64,000 bases of DNA from JACCVL01 sp963704295 (lineage in GTDB: Bacteria > Actinomycetota > Actinomycetes > Propionibacteriales > Nocardioidaceae). A program made the translations under genes and the position numbers. Where the stretch lies: contig OY969884.1 in the NCBI GenBank assembly GCA_963704295.1, forward strand, positions 558,001 to 622,000, read 5' to 3'. This document shows, in pieces, positions 1 to 8,950 of the stretch. The notes below the pieces were generated by a model, which saw only the letters and a program-made list of their open reading frames with translations, made no database searches and had not been told where the DNA came from. The first letter of the stretch is position 1. Every line of letters starts with the position of its first letter.

Positions 1-63
1 ATCCGCCGAACCGTTGACCTCCCGCTGATCCTCCCGCCGACCTCGACAGACAAGGGAACATCC

Positions 64-2016
64 ATGGCGACCCCGGTCACGCTTCCGGCGCTCGGTGAGA
101 GCGTCACCGAAGGCACCGTCACCCGCTGGCTCAAGCAGCCGGGCGACTCCGTCGAGGTCGACGAGCCGTTGCTCGAGGTCTCGACCGACAAGGTGGACAC
201 CGAGATCCCCTCCCCCGTCGCCGGCACGCTGCTGGAGATCAAGGTCGACGAGGACGAGACCGTCGAGGTCGGCGCGGAGCTGGCCGTCGTCGGCGACGCA
301 GACGAGGACGGCGGCTCTGGCGGCTCCGAGGAAGCGTCCACCGACGACTCTGCCGAGGACTCTGCCGACGACTCTGCCGAGGACTCCGCCGAGGACTCCG
401 ACCGACGACTCGCCGACGACTCGGCCGAGGACTCCGCCGACGACTCGGCCGAGGCGGAGCCTGCGTCCGAGCCGGCCCAGGACGACGACTCCGACGACCG
501 GACCGACGCCTCGGCGGACGACCAGCCGGCCGACTCCGCCTCGTCCTCGGGTGGGTCCGGCTCCGGTGGGTCCGGCTCCGGCGGCGGCACATCGGTCACA
601 CTGCCCGAGCTCGGCGAGAGCGTGACCGAGGGGACCGTCACCCGCTGGCTGAAGCAGGTCGGCGACTCCGTCGAGGTCGACGAGGCGTTGCTCGAGGTCT
701 CCACCGACAAGGTGGACACCGAGATCCCGTCTCCGGTCGCGGGAACGCTGCTGGAGATCAAGGTCGACGAGGACGAGACCGTCGAGGTCGGCGCGCAGCT
801 GGCCGTCGTCGGTGACAAGTCGGCCGGCGGGGCCGACGGCGGATCCGGTGAGCAGCAAGAGCCCGACGAGCAGGCCGAGCCCGAGAAGAAGGCCGAGCCC
901 GAGAAGAAGGCCGAGCCCGAGAAGAAGGCCGAGCCCGAGAAGACGGCCGAGCCCGAGCAGCCGGCGGCGGCCGAGAGCGCGGAGCAGCCGCGCGAGGGTG
1001 GACCGGACGAGCAGCCGAAGGAGGCTCCCAGCCACTCCGGCGACACCGGGTCCTCGACGGCGTCGAGCGATGGTGGCTCGTACGTCACCCCACTGGTCCG
1101 CAAGCTCGCCGCCCAGCACGACGTCGACCTGTCCGGACTGACCGGCACCGGCGTCGGAGGCCGGATCCGCAAGCAGGACGTGCTCGCCGCCGCCGAACGA
1201 GCCAAGGAGCGCGCCACCCAGCCCGCGCAGGCGGAGCAACCAGCCGCCAAGGAGAGCGCACCGGCCGCGAGCGCGCAGGCGGAGGTCAGCCCGCTGCGCG
1301 GGACCACCGAGAAGCTCAGCCGGCTCCGCAAGGTGATCGCCAGCCGGATGATCGAGTCACTGCAGACGTCGGCGCAGCTGACCACGGTCGTCGAGGTGGA
1401 CGTCACCGCGATCGCCCGGCTGCGCAACCGGGCCAAAGACCAGTTCGCGGCCCGCGAGGGGGTCAAGCTCAGCTTCCTGCCGTTCTTCGCGAAAGCCGCG
1501 ATCGACGCGCTGAAGACCTACCCGCAGCTGAACGCCTCGATCGACACCGAGAAGGGCGAGGTGACCTACCACGAGAACGAGCACCTCGGCGTCGCGGTGG
1601 ACACCGAGCGCGGACTCCTGGTACCGGTGATCAAGGACGCGGGTGACCTGTCCATCGCTGGTCTCGCCCGCAAGATCGCCGACATCGCGATCCGTACCCG
1701 CGACAGCAAGATCGGCCCGGACGAGCTCTCCGGCGGAACGTTCACGCTGACCAACACGGGCAGCCGCGGGGCGCTGTTCGACACCCCGATCATCAACCAG
1801 CCGCAGGTCGGGATCCTCGGGACGGGGACCGTCGTCAAGCGGCCGGTGGTGATCGACGACCCCAACCTGGGGGAGACGATCGCGGTCCGCCAGATGGTCT
1901 ACCTCGCGCTCACCTACGACCACCGGCTCGTGGACGGTGCGGATGCCGCCCGCTTCCTCAGCACCATGAAGCAGCGTCTCGAGGAGGGCCGCTTCGAGGC
2001 CGAGCTGGGCCTCTGA
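64..2016 (+). CDS. sucB: Dihydrolipoamide acyltransferase (E2) with two lipoyl domains
   Basis: Transfers acyl groups from the lipoyl arm to CoA in a 2-oxoacid dehydrogenase complex. The 650 residues show lipoyl domain 1 (residues 1-76, lipoyl Lys43 in TDKVDT), an acidic D/S/A/E linker, lipoyl domain 2 (about 177-255, Lys216), a second EPEKKA-rich linker, an E3-binding domain (about 340-376) and the catalytic domain ending with DHRLVDG (His620). The start is supported by AAGGGA at 52-57. It is usually annotated sucB. In mycobacteria the E2 beside lipB/lipA serves pyruvate dehydrogenase, so this protein may work with the aceE product at the other end of the window. The TIGR01777 gene follows after 1 nt, implying one transcript. 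The first 63 bases of the window hold no recognisable gene. Confidence 0.95.
   Translation: MATPVTLPALGESVTEGTVTRWLKQPGDSVEVDEPLLEVSTDKVDTEIPSPVAGTLLEIKVDEDETVEVGAELAVVGDADEDGGSGGSEEASTDDSAEDSADDSAEDSAEDSDRRLADDSAEDSADDSAEAEPASEPAQDDDSDDRTDASADDQPADSASSSGGSGSGGSGSGGGTSVTLPELGESVTEGTVTRWLKQVGDSVEVDEALLEVSTDKVDTEIPSPVAGTLLEIKVDEDETVEVGAQLAVVGDKSAGGADGGSGEQQEPDEQAEPEKKAEPEKKAEPEKKAEPEKTAEPEQPAAAESAEQPREGGPDEQPKEAPSHSGDTGSSTASSDGGSYVTPLVRKLAAQHDVDLSGLTGTGVGGRIRKQDVLAAAERAKERATQPAQAEQPAAKESAPAASAQAEVSPLRGTTEKLSRLRKVIASRMIESLQTSAQLTTVVEVDVTAIARLRNRAKDQFAAREGVKLSFLPFFAKAAIDALKTYPQLNASIDTEKGEVTYHENEHLGVAVDTERGLLVPVIKDAGDLSIAGLARKIADIAIRTRDSKIGPDELSGGTFTLTNTGSRGALFDTPIINQPQVGILGTGTVVKRPVVIDDPNLGETIAVRQMVYLALTYDHRLVDGADAARFLSTMKQRLEEGRFEAELGL
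874..957 (+). repeat. 18-bp in-frame tandem repeat in the E2 linker
   Basis: Four full units and one partial unit of an 18-bp repeat encode AEPEKK in the linker between the second lipoyl domain and the E3-binding domain. The charged, flexible linker is typical of E2 proteins. The near-identical DNA units suggest expansion by slippage. Confidence 0.8.
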
Positions 2017-2017
2017 C

Positions 2018-2908
2018 GTGCGGGTCGTGGTCGCCGGGTCGTCCGGTTTCCTGGGCACCGCACTGCGCGACCGGCTGGCTCGCGAGGGTCACGAGGTCTT
2101 CCGGCTCGTCCGCGGGGCGGCCGGCACTCCGACCGAGTCGCGCTGGGACCCGTACGCCGGGGAGATCGACGACGGCGTGATCGGGTCGGCCGACGTGGTG
2201 GTGAACCTGGCCGGGGCAGCGTTGGTCCGCTGGCCCTGGAGCGAGTCGTACAAGCAGACGCTGTTGGAGAGCCGGGTGCGGACGACCGGCACGATCGCCG
2301 CCGCGATCGCCCGCACCGGCGGTGGCACCGCGCTGGTCAACGGGTCCGGAGTCGACGCCTACGGGCACCCCGGCAACGTCGTGTGCGATGAGCGCTCACC
2401 GTTCGGCAACACCTTCCTGGCCGGGGTGGTAGAGCGCTGGGAGGGCGCGACGTCCGCCGCCTCCGATGCAGGCGCGCGCGTGGTGTGCCTGCGAACCGCC
2501 GGCGTGCTGCACCGCGACGGCGGGCTGCTGCCGCTGGTGCGGATCCCGTTCCGGCTCGGCGTCGGGGGGCGGGTCGGGTCGGGACGTCAGTGGTTCCCGT
2601 TCGTCAGCCTGCACGACTGGCTCGGCGCCACGATGTTCCTCGTCGACCGCGCGGACCTGTCCGGGCCGTTCAACCTGGTCGCGCCGGAGCCGGCGACCAA
2701 CGCCGAGTTCACCCGCGCGCTGGCCGGTGCGCTGCACCGCCCGGCGGCGATCCCGGTGCCGGCCACGCCGGTCCGGCTCGTCGCCGGAGACATGGCCGGG
2801 CTGATCCTGGGCTCCCTCAAGGCGGTGCCGCGAGCGCTGGGCGAGGCCGGCTACGAGTTCGCGCACCCCGACGTCGACACAGCCGTGCGGGCCGCGGTGG
2901 GCCACTAG
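2018..2908 (+). CDS. TIGR01777-family NAD(P)-binding epimerase-like protein
   Basis: Extended short-chain-dehydrogenase-like protein of the YfcH/SDR39U1 (TIGR01777) group, 296 residues. The N-terminal nucleotide-binding motif is GSSGFLG (residues 8-14), followed by the conserved SRWDP and NLAGA stretches and a C-terminal DUF1731-like segment (LGSLKAVPRALGEAGYEF). The physiological substrate of the family is unknown. It starts at GTG one nucleotide after the E2 stop, so it is probably co-transcribed and translationally coupled. The same neighbour follows the E2 gene in mycobacteria (Rv2216). Its end faces the convergent gene at 2959 across a 13-bp tandem repeat. Confidence 0.88.
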   Translation: MRVVVAGSSGFLGTALRDRLAREGHEVFRLVRGAAGTPTESRWDPYAGEIDDGVIGSADVVVNLAGAALVRWPWSESYKQTLLESRVRTTGTIAAAIARTGGGTALVNGSGVDAYGHPGNVVCDERSPFGNTFLAGVVERWEGATSAASDAGARVVCLRTAGVLHRDGGLLPLVRIPFRLGVGGRVGSGRQWFPFVSLHDWLGATMFLVDRADLSGPFNLVAPEPATNAEFTRALAGALHRPAAIPVPATPVRLVAGDMAGLILGSLKAVPRALGEAGYEFAHPDVDTAVRAAVGH

Positions 2909-2917
2909 TCCCCGGCC

Positions 2918-2956
2918 ATTAGCCCCGGCCATTAGCCCCGGCCATTAGCCCCGGCC
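2918..2956. repeat. 13-bp tandem repeat, three copies, between convergent genes
   Basis: Three perfect copies of ATTAGCCCCGGCC fill the gap between the stop codons of two convergent genes. The stretch just upstream (2904-2917, ACTAGTCCCCGGCC) looks like a diverged fourth copy that includes the stop codon of the upstream gene. No hairpin or T-tract terminator is visible here. Confidence 0.9.
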
Positions 2957-2958
2957 AC

Positions 2959-3534
2959 TCAGCCGGACAGCGCCCGGACCTCCGCCAGCCGCCAGCCGTC
3001 GGCCCCTCGGCGAAGCACGAGCCGGTGCTCGCTGGCCCGGTCCCGGGGGAGCCGGACCTGCCGCCCCGAGCGGCTGCGCGCGGAGGCCGCTGCGAGGCGG
3101 TCCACCACCCGCAGGACCGTCACCCCCTGGGTTCGACGCTGGATGTCCACGTCCAGCCACTCGGTCCGTGCGCGGGTCACGGTCAGATCCCGGCGCGCGT
3201 ACGCTCGCAGCACCGCCTGGTCGCGACGCAGAGCGGGTGACCCCGCCTCGTAGACCCCGGCCAGCAGCCCGGCCCGCCCCGCGGCGAACGCGCGCTCGCG
3301 GCGCCGGTCAAGCCTCGTGAGCACCCGCTCCCAGTGAGCGGTCGCGGGCTCGGAACCGGTCGGCACAGGAACCGGATCGGCGGAGTTCACCGGCCCGTCG
3401 CCAGCTCTGCTCACGGCGACCCCGAGCCCGGCGACCACGGTCAATGCGAGACCACCGGCTGCGATCCGGACCCCGTGGCCGGCCGGCGCCTCCGCGGCCC
3501 GGTGGCGGGCAGGACGCGTCCGGGGTGCGGTCAT
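2959..3534 (-). CDS. Membrane-anchored protein of unknown function
   Basis: 191 residues from the ATG at 3534. A basic N-terminus is followed by one hydrophobic segment (about residues 22-43, IAAGGLALTVVAGLGVAV), then an extracytoplasmic part rich in Arg, with ERVLTRLDRRRERAF and a C-terminal WRLAEVRAL stretch. This suggests a single-pass anchored protein with a small alpha+beta (SnoaL/NTF2-like?) outer domain, but I do not recognise a named family. The longer reading frame extending to 4284 is antisense to lipB and was not used. It is divergent from lipB, and the 75-bp gap must carry both promoters. A weak CAGGCT lies 6 nt before the ATG, so the gene could be leaderless. Confidence 0.6.
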   Translation of the reverse strand: MTAPRTRPARHRAAEAPAGHGVRIAAGGLALTVVAGLGVAVSRAGDGPVNSADPVPVPTGSEPATAHWERVLTRLDRRRERAFAAGRAGLLAGVYEAGSPALRRDQAVLRAYARRDLTVTRARTEWLDVDIQRRTQGVTVLRVVDRLAAASARSRSGRQVRLPRDRASEHRLVLRRGADGWRLAEVRALSG

Positions 3535-3597
3535 CCGCCCAGCCTGCCGCGGCGGAGGCCCGCACAGACGTTGTGCACAGGCGGGGACCGGCCCGAC

Positions 3598-3609
3598 TAG
3601 GCTCGGAAC
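3598..3609 (+). promoter_or_regulatory. Predicted -10 box of a leaderless lipB transcript
   Basis: TAGGCT at 3598-3603 is followed by exactly 6 nt and then the GTG start at 3610. This puts the transcription start on or next to the start codon. No Shine-Dalgarno sequence is present. Confidence 0.6.
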
Positions 3610-4341
3610 GTGCACGTACAGCGGACCGGCCGGGTGGACTACGTCACCGCCTGGGACCGCCAGCGCGCGCTGCACGCTGCCCGGGTCGCGGGCACGGGTC
3701 CCGACACGGTGCTGCTGCTCGAGCACCCGCCGGTCTACACCGCGGGTCGCCGTACCCAGGCTCACGAGCGCCCGGTCGAGGACGGTGCGGCTCCGACGCC
3801 GGTGATCGACGTCGACCGCGGCGGCAAGATCACCTTCCACGGCCCCGGCCAGCTGGTCGGCTACCCGATCGTCGCCCTGCCGGAACACGTCTACGTCGTC
3901 GACTACGTCCGACGGATCGAGGAGGCGCTGATCTCTGCCTGCGCCGACTTCGGCGTGCCCACCGGCCGGGTCCGCGGCCGGTCCGGCGTGTGGGTGCCGG
4001 CCGACGACGGGCGTCCGGATCGTAAGGTTGCCGCGCTCGGCATCCGGGTCTCCCGCGGAGTCACGATGCACGGGTTCGCGGTCAACGCCGACGTCGATCT
4101 CGGCTGGTTCGACCGGATCGTGCCGTGCGGGATCAGCGACGCCAGCGTGACGTCTCTCAGCGTCGAGCTCGGCCGGCAGGTCAGCGTCGACGAGGTGGCG
4201 GACGTCGTGGAGCCGCACCTGCGGCGGATGCTCGTCTGGGAGCCGTACGACCGGTCGCCGGACCTGCCTCGCGACGACGCGCACGACGGCCGGCTCGACG
4301 GGGCCCCCGGCATCGGCGTCCTGACGCCGGGCGTCGGCTGA
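3610..4341 (+). CDS. lipB: Octanoyltransferase (lipoyl(octanoyl) transferase)
   Basis: Moves octanoate from acyl carrier protein to the lipoyl domains of E2 and GcvH, the first step of lipoate assembly in the cytoplasm. 243 residues. The family signature RGGKITFHGPGQLVGYP lies at about residues 74-90, and the acyl-thioester cysteine is Cys173 in VPCGISD, with the conserved lysine in RKVAALGIRVSRG upstream. The start is GTG at 3610, chosen from the TAGGCT box 6 nt upstream and alignment with family N-termini. Unusually, lipA is not directly next: a 2.7-kb cyclase-ATPase gene lies between them on the opposite strand. The E2 that it modifies is encoded 1.6 kb upstream. Confidence 0.96.
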   Translation: MHVQRTGRVDYVTAWDRQRALHAARVAGTGPDTVLLLEHPPVYTAGRRTQAHERPVEDGAAPTPVIDVDRGGKITFHGPGQLVGYPIVALPEHVYVVDYVRRIEEALISACADFGVPTGRVRGRSGVWVPADDGRPDRKVAALGIRVSRGVTMHGFAVNADVDLGWFDRIVPCGISDASVTSLSVELGRQVSVDEVADVVEPHLRRMLVWEPYDRSPDLPRDDAHDGRLDGAPGIGVLTPGVG

Positions 4342-4380
4342 GCGTCGAGCCCGGGAGACGACACCGCCGTCGCCGGCCGG

Positions 4381-7083
4381 TCACGCCGGGGTGGGCCGTT
4401 CAGCTGCCGCCAGGGCATCGCGAAGCGCGGTCTCCGTCGTGGCGGCTGCTCCGGTTGCCACCGCATCGGTCCACATCTGCTCCCCTAGTCGCGTCCGACT
4501 CGAGCCAACACTGCGATCCAGCTCGCGGAGGTCCCGGACGGCGATCGGAAGCCCGACCCGCTCCCTGTTGCCCTGCGCAGAGCCGTAGCACCGCGCGGCC
4601 GCCGCGTCACAGCCGAGCGCGGACAACACGGCCGCGAGCCCCTCCAGCGTCACGATCGTGAGCTCGGGGTCGTCGACGGCGGACAGGATCGGGACCACGC
4701 GGGCGAGGGTGGCCAACGCCTCGTCCGGCCGTCCGTCGTCGAGCAGCGCCACCGCCCGGTTGGCCCGCGAGACCGCCGGCCCCCACAGGTCCCCGGTCGG
4801 CTCCTCGACGGCGATCGCCTCGGCGAACAGGTCCGCGGCCTTCCCGGGGTCGCCGGCATCGGTGGTCACGATCCCCAGGTCGGTCAGCGAGCCCGCGAGC
4901 CGGCTCGGGTTGCCGGCCCGACGAGCCGCCAGAACGCTCTCCTCGAGCGCTGCGCGAGCGGCGTCCAGATCACCCTCGACCCGGTACGCCAGGCCCAGCC
5001 CGGAGAGGCCGGCCGCGAGCAGCTCGTCGTTACCCAGCGCGCGCCAGGCCGCGATCGGACGACGCAACGACTCCCGTGCCGCCGCCGGCTCGCCCTGGCG
5101 CAGCAGGATCCCGGCGAGGCTCTGCAACGACCGCAACGCCGCGGTTCGCAGGTGCGGGTCGGAGCTGGCCTCACCCCGCTCGCCGTCGCTGACGGCGATC
5201 GCCCGTTCGAGCCAGTGCCGGCCGAGCGAGGCGTCCCGGTGGTGCTGCCAGAACGGGCCGAGGGACACGACCGTCCGGAGCCCGACGAGCACCCGCTCGC
5301 GGTCCTCGGTGGGGGCGTCGGCTCCGAGGCTCCACTCCAGCAGCGCGTAGACGTTGGCCTGCTCCACCTTGAGCCGGTCCAGCGCCTGCACCTGATGGGG
5401 TCCGCTCAGCTGGCCGGCCAGGTCGGTGACGAGGGTGGAGATCTGCGCGGCGAAGCGATGCCACAGCTCGTCCGAGTCGCCGGGCGGCAGGGTCTCGGCC
5501 GCGAACTCCCGGACGACGTTCAGCAGACCCGCGCGAGGCTCGCCGTCGACGGAGTCCGCAAGGCGCACCAGGCTCGCGTCGACAAGCTCGGAGAGCACCT
5601 CCAGCGGGTCCGTGGACCGCGTGCCGGCGGACCCCTCGGCAGGTGCATAGACCTCCGCGAGCATCGGCAGGTCCATGCCCGCGGGGGCCACCGACAGCGA
5701 ACCCAGCATCCGTCGGGCCGCCGGGCCGAGCAGCTCGTAGGACCAGGCGAGCGTGTCGCGCAGTGTCCGGTGCCGGGCGGGACGGTCCACCTCCGGCGCC
5801 ACCAGTGACAGCCCGGCACCGAGCCCAGCCAGCAGCTGACGCGGTCCGAGCAGCCGGAGCCGGGCGGCGGCGATCTCCAGGGCGAGCGGCAGCCCGTCCA
5901 ACGCGCGGCACACCGAGACCACCGCCGTGAGATCGGCGCCCTCGGCGTCGAAGGCGGGGCGCACGCGCCGGGCGTGTTGCAGGAACAGCCGCACCGCTGG
6001 GGCGTCGACGGGGTCCGTCGCGTCGGCTTCCGGGACCGAAAGCGGCTCCAGCGCCACCAGCTGTTCGCCCAGCACGTGCAGCGGCTGCCTGGCGGTCGCC
6101 AGCACGGCGCATCGGGGAGCCCCGTCGAGAAGCTCGGCGACGAGCTCGCCGGCACCGGGTACCTGCTCCAGATTGTCCAGCACGACCAGGCAGCAGCGCG
6201 TAGCAAGCCAGCCGCGGGCCGAGGTGCGGGGGTCGACGTCGGAGTCGGCGTCGATGGGTGTCGGCAGAGTCTCGACGATCAGGGACCAGGCCTGTCCGGA
6301 CGTGGTGGCACCCGACAGGGCGATGAAGTGCACTCCGTCCGGCCACCGGTCGGCCAGCGTTCCGGCCGCTTCGACCGCCAGCCGGGTCTTGCCCACTCCA
6401 CCGGTCCCGACCAGGGTGACCAGCCTCCGGTCACCGGCCAGGAAGCCGGTGACGGTGGCCAGCTCCGCCTCCCGGCCGACCAGCGGCCCGACGGGCTGGG
6501 GCAGGTTCGTCGTCGTCCCCAGGGCCCGAGGCGGCGCGTCGACCGACGGCGTGCCGGTGATCAGGAGGCGGTACAGCCGGACCGGCCGGGGCAGATCCTT
6601 CAGCCTGTGCTCGCCCACGTCGACGCCGGTGACGCCGGCGGGCAGGCCGGCCTGGACCAGCGCCCAGGTGGCGTCGGACAACAGCACCTGCCCACCATGC
6701 GCGGCTCCGGCGATCCTGGCGGCGCGGTGCAGGTCCATCCCGACGTACCCGTCGTCGAGCACTTCCGGCTCGCCGGTGTGTATCCCCATCCGCACGCGCG
6801 GAACGCGACCCTCCGGCCAGTCGCTGGCGGTGAGATCACGTTGGCACTGCACCGCGGCAGCGATCGCTTGGGCGGCCGACCGGAACACCACGAAGAAGCT
6901 GTCACCCTCGGTGCCCATCTCCCGACCGCCGGCGGCGCCGACGGCTGACCGCACGATGTGTCGAGAACGAACCAGCACCTGGCCGTACCGGTGCGGACCA
7001 AGGTCGGCCAGCAGTTGCGTGGACCCCTCGATGTCACTGAACAGCAGCGTGAGCGTGCCGCGCGGCAAGGTCTCCGCAGCCAT
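4381..7083 (-). CDS. Class III nucleotidyl cyclase domain fused to NB-ARC ATPase and TPR region
   Basis: 900 residues from the ATG at 7083. An N-terminal class III cyclase domain (about 10-180) has metal-binding Asp17 in FSDIEGS and Asp61 in EGDSFF. The expected transition-state Asn of NxxxR is His in DLHRAAR, so activity is uncertain. Next come an NB-ARC/AAA-type ATPase with Walker A GTGGVGKTR (about residues 232-240) and GLPLALE, then TPR-like helices to the C-terminus. No HTH is visible, unlike LuxR/AfsR relatives. It is probably a cytosolic signalling ATPase whose ligand is unknown. It sits between lipB and lipA, is divergent from lipA with 73 bp between them, and interrupts the usual lipB-lipA pair. 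GATAGT lies 6 nt before the ATG, suggesting a leaderless mRNA. Confidence 0.85.
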   Translation of the reverse strand: MAAETLPRGTLTLLFSDIEGSTQLLADLGPHRYGQVLVRSRHIVRSAVGAAGGREMGTEGDSFFVVFRSAAQAIAAAVQCQRDLTASDWPEGRVPRVRMGIHTGEPEVLDDGYVGMDLHRAARIAGAAHGGQVLLSDATWALVQAGLPAGVTGVDVGEHRLKDLPRPVRLYRLLITGTPSVDAPPRALGTTTNLPQPVGPLVGREAELATVTGFLAGDRRLVTLVGTGGVGKTRLAVEAAGTLADRWPDGVHFIALSGATTSGQAWSLIVETLPTPIDADSDVDPRTSARGWLATRCCLVVLDNLEQVPGAGELVAELLDGAPRCAVLATARQPLHVLGEQLVALEPLSVPEADATDPVDAPAVRLFLQHARRVRPAFDAEGADLTAVVSVCRALDGLPLALEIAAARLRLLGPRQLLAGLGAGLSLVAPEVDRPARHRTLRDTLAWSYELLGPAARRMLGSLSVAPAGMDLPMLAEVYAPAEGSAGTRSTDPLEVLSELVDASLVRLADSVDGEPRAGLLNVVREFAAETLPPGDSDELWHRFAAQISTLVTDLAGQLSGPHQVQALDRLKVEQANVYALLEWSLGADAPTEDRERVLVGLRTVVSLGPFWQHHRDASLGRHWLERAIAVSDGERGEASSDPHLRTAALRSLQSLAGILLRQGEPAAARESLRRPIAAWRALGNDELLAAGLSGLGLAYRVEGDLDAARAALEESVLAARRAGNPSRLAGSLTDLGIVTTDAGDPGKAADLFAEAIAVEEPTGDLWGPAVSRANRAVALLDDGRPDEALATLARVVPILSAVDDPELTIVTLEGLAAVLSALGCDAAAARCYGSAQGNRERVGLPIAVRDLRELDRSVGSSRTRLGEQMWTDAVATGAAATTETALRDALAAAERPTPA

Positions 7084-7144
7084 GAGGCAACTATCACAGA
7101 CGCCTGGGTCCGCGGACGCTGTCCGTGGCCGACGACCGTCCGCG

Positions 7145-7156
7145 TAGGCTGGGCGG
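7145..7156 (+). promoter_or_regulatory. Predicted -10 box of a leaderless lipA transcript
   Basis: TAGGCT at 7145-7150 is followed by 6 nt and the GTG at 7157. Box and spacing are the same as at lipB and nadE. Confidence 0.6.
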
Positions 7157-8104
7157 GTGACGATCGCACCCGAGGGACGGCGCCTGCTCCGGCTCGAGGT
7201 CCGAAACGCCGAGACGCCGATCGAGCGCAAGCCGGACTGGATCAAGACCCGGGCCCGGATGGGCCCGGAGTACCAGAAGCTGCAGCAGCTGGTGAAGGGT
7301 GAGGGCCTGCACACCGTCTGCCAGGCAGCGGGCTGCCCCAACATCTTCGAGTGCTGGGAGGACCGCGAGGCCACCTTCCTCATCGGCGGCGACCAGTGCA
7401 CCCGGCGCTGCGACTTCTGCCAGATCGACACCGGCAAGCCCGAGGACCTCGACCGGGACGAGCCCCGCCGGGTGGCGGAGAGCGTCCGCACGATGGAGCT
7501 GCGCTACGCCACCGTCACCGGGGTGGCCCGGGACGACCTGGCCGACGGCGGCGCCTGGCTGTACGCCGAGACGGTGCGGCAGATCCACGGGCTGAACCCC
7601 GGGTGTGGGGTCGAGCTGCTGGCCCCGGACTTCAACGCCGTCCCGGAGCTGCTGGCGACGGTGTTCGACGCCCGTCCGGAGGTGTTCGCGCACAACATCG
7701 AGACCGTGCCGCGGATCTTCCGGCGGATCCGGCCGGGCTTCCGCTACGAGCGCTCCCTGGACGTGATCAGCGCCGGCCGTGCGGCCGGGCTGGTGACCAA
7801 GTCCAACCTCATCCTGGGGATGGGCGAGGAGCGTGCCGAGGTGTCCGAGGCGATGCGCGACCTGCGCGACGCCGGCACCGACCTGCTCACGATCACGCAG
7901 TACCTGCGCCCCAGCGTTCGGCACCATCCGGTCGAGCGCTGGGTCCGCCCGGAGGAGTTCGTCGAGCTCCGCGACGAGGCCCTGGAGCTCGGTTTCGCCG
8001 GGGTGATGTCCGGCCCGCTGGTCCGCTCGTCGTACCGCGCGGGACGGCTCTACGCTCAGGCGCTCGAGGCACGGGCACAGTCGCTGGAGGAGGTGCGCGC
8101 CTGA
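7157..8104 (+). CDS. lipA: Lipoyl synthase
   Basis: Radical-SAM enzyme that inserts two sulfurs into the octanoyl chain made by LipB. 315 residues. The auxiliary cluster cysteines lie in CQAAGCPNIFEC (about residues 55-66), the SAM-binding 4Fe-4S motif is CTRRCDFC (about 81-88), and the C-terminal RSSY motif is present. The start is GTG 6 nt after TAGGCT, giving a leaderless prediction. Its TGA overlaps the ATG of the DUF4191 gene (TGATG), so the two are coupled. The lipA-DUF4191 order is the same as Rv2218-Rv2219. Confidence 0.97.
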   Translation: MTIAPEGRRLLRLEVRNAETPIERKPDWIKTRARMGPEYQKLQQLVKGEGLHTVCQAAGCPNIFECWEDREATFLIGGDQCTRRCDFCQIDTGKPEDLDRDEPRRVAESVRTMELRYATVTGVARDDLADGGAWLYAETVRQIHGLNPGCGVELLAPDFNAVPELLATVFDARPEVFAHNIETVPRIFRRIRPGFRYERSLDVISAGRAAGLVTKSNLILGMGEERAEVSEAMRDLRDAGTDLLTITQYLRPSVRHHPVERWVRPEEFVELRDEALELGFAGVMSGPLVRSSYRAGRLYAQALEARAQSLEEVRA

Positions 8105-8793
8105 TGTCGACCCCCGCCGCTCCCCCGACGAAGCGCCGCAAGCAGATCGCGCAGGCGTACCGGATCACGAAGAAGACCTACCCGTGGATCGGCTGGCTGT
8201 TGCTCGGTCTGTTCCTCGGCGTCGGCGGCGTCGTCGGTTTCGCCGGCTGGGTCTGGGTGCACCCGGCTGCCGGCGTCGCCTTCGGCGTCCTGTTCGGGCT
8301 GCTGTCGGTGATCGTGGTGTTCGGCAAGCGCGTCGAGAAGGCTGCCTACGCCCAGGTCGAGGGACAGGCCGGTGCCGCGGCCTCGGCGCTGCAGATGCTC
8401 CGCCGCGGGTGGGACGTCAAGCCCGCGGTGGCCTTCACCAAGAACCAGGACGTCGTGCACCGGGTGGTCGGCCGTCCGGGCATCGTCCTGGTCGGCGAGG
8501 GCAACCCGCACCGGGTCCGCAACCTGCTCGCGGTCGAGCGCAAGAAGCACGCCCGGCTGGCTCAGGACGCGGCCATCCACGAGGTGGTCGCCGGGGACGA
8601 CGAGGGGTCGGTGCCGATCCCCAAGCTGGTCCGGCACGTGCAGAAGCTGCCCAAGTCGATCACGCCGAGCGACATGACCGACCTGCTCCAGCGGCTTCGT
8701 GCGCTGGACGCCATGCGGCCGCAGGCCCCGATCCCCCGCGGACCGGTCCCGACCAGCGCCAAGGGGATGCGCAAGCTGATGCAGGGCCGCTAA
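8104..8793 (+). CDS. DUF4191 membrane protein
   Basis: 229 residues. The N-terminus is basic and cytosolic (KRRKQIAQAYRITKK), followed by two transmembrane helices (about residues 32-54 and 58-78) and a long soluble C-terminal domain (AAASALQMLRRGWDVKP, VHRVVGRPGIVLVGEG). It matches the actinobacterial DUF4191 family, which regularly follows lipA. No function is known. It overlaps lipA by one base and ends before a palindromic repeat that may terminate transcription. Confidence 0.85.
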   Translation: MSTPAAPPTKRRKQIAQAYRITKKTYPWIGWLLLGLFLGVGGVVGFAGWVWVHPAAGVAFGVLFGLLSVIVVFGKRVEKAAYAQVEGQAGAAASALQMLRRGWDVKPAVAFTKNQDVVHRVVGRPGIVLVGEGNPHRVRNLLAVERKKHARLAQDAAIHEVVAGDDEGSVPIPKLVRHVQKLPKSITPSDMTDLLQRLRALDAMRPQAPIPRGPVPTSAKGMRKLMQGR

Positions 8794-8834
8794 CCCGCCC
8801 CTGCACCCCCGGCCCCCACCCGCCCCCACCCCGT

Positions 8835-8884
8835 CCACGATCCGCGAGTTTTGCAGCCCCCAGGGCCTGCAGAAGTCGCGGATC
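8835..8884. repeat. Palindromic intergenic repeat, copy 1 (both arms)
   Basis: The left arm 8839-8856 (GATCCGCGAGTTTTGCAG) and right arm 8867-8884 (CTGCAGAAGTCGCGGATC) are inverted copies with two mismatches around a 10-nt loop. This copy lies just after the DUF4191 stop and could act as a terminator. It belongs to the element family described in the findings. Confidence 0.85.
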
Positions 8885-8890
8885 GCGGGC

Positions 8891-8920
8891 GGGGTGCGGC
8901 GGGGTGCGGCGGGGTGCGGC
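8891..8920. repeat. 10-bp tandem repeat, three copies
   Basis: Three perfect copies of GGGGTGCGGC lie directly after the palindromic repeat and before the end of the TadG-like gene. No function is visible. Confidence 0.85.
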
Positions 8921-8950
8921 GGGTGGGTTGGCGGGGTTGGCGGCGAGTAG

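Noticed and set aside
2959..4284. 441-codon minus-strand reading frame
   Set aside because: The upstream half is antisense to lipB and has Asp/Val/Arg-biased shadow composition; only the part from 3534 to 2959 was kept.
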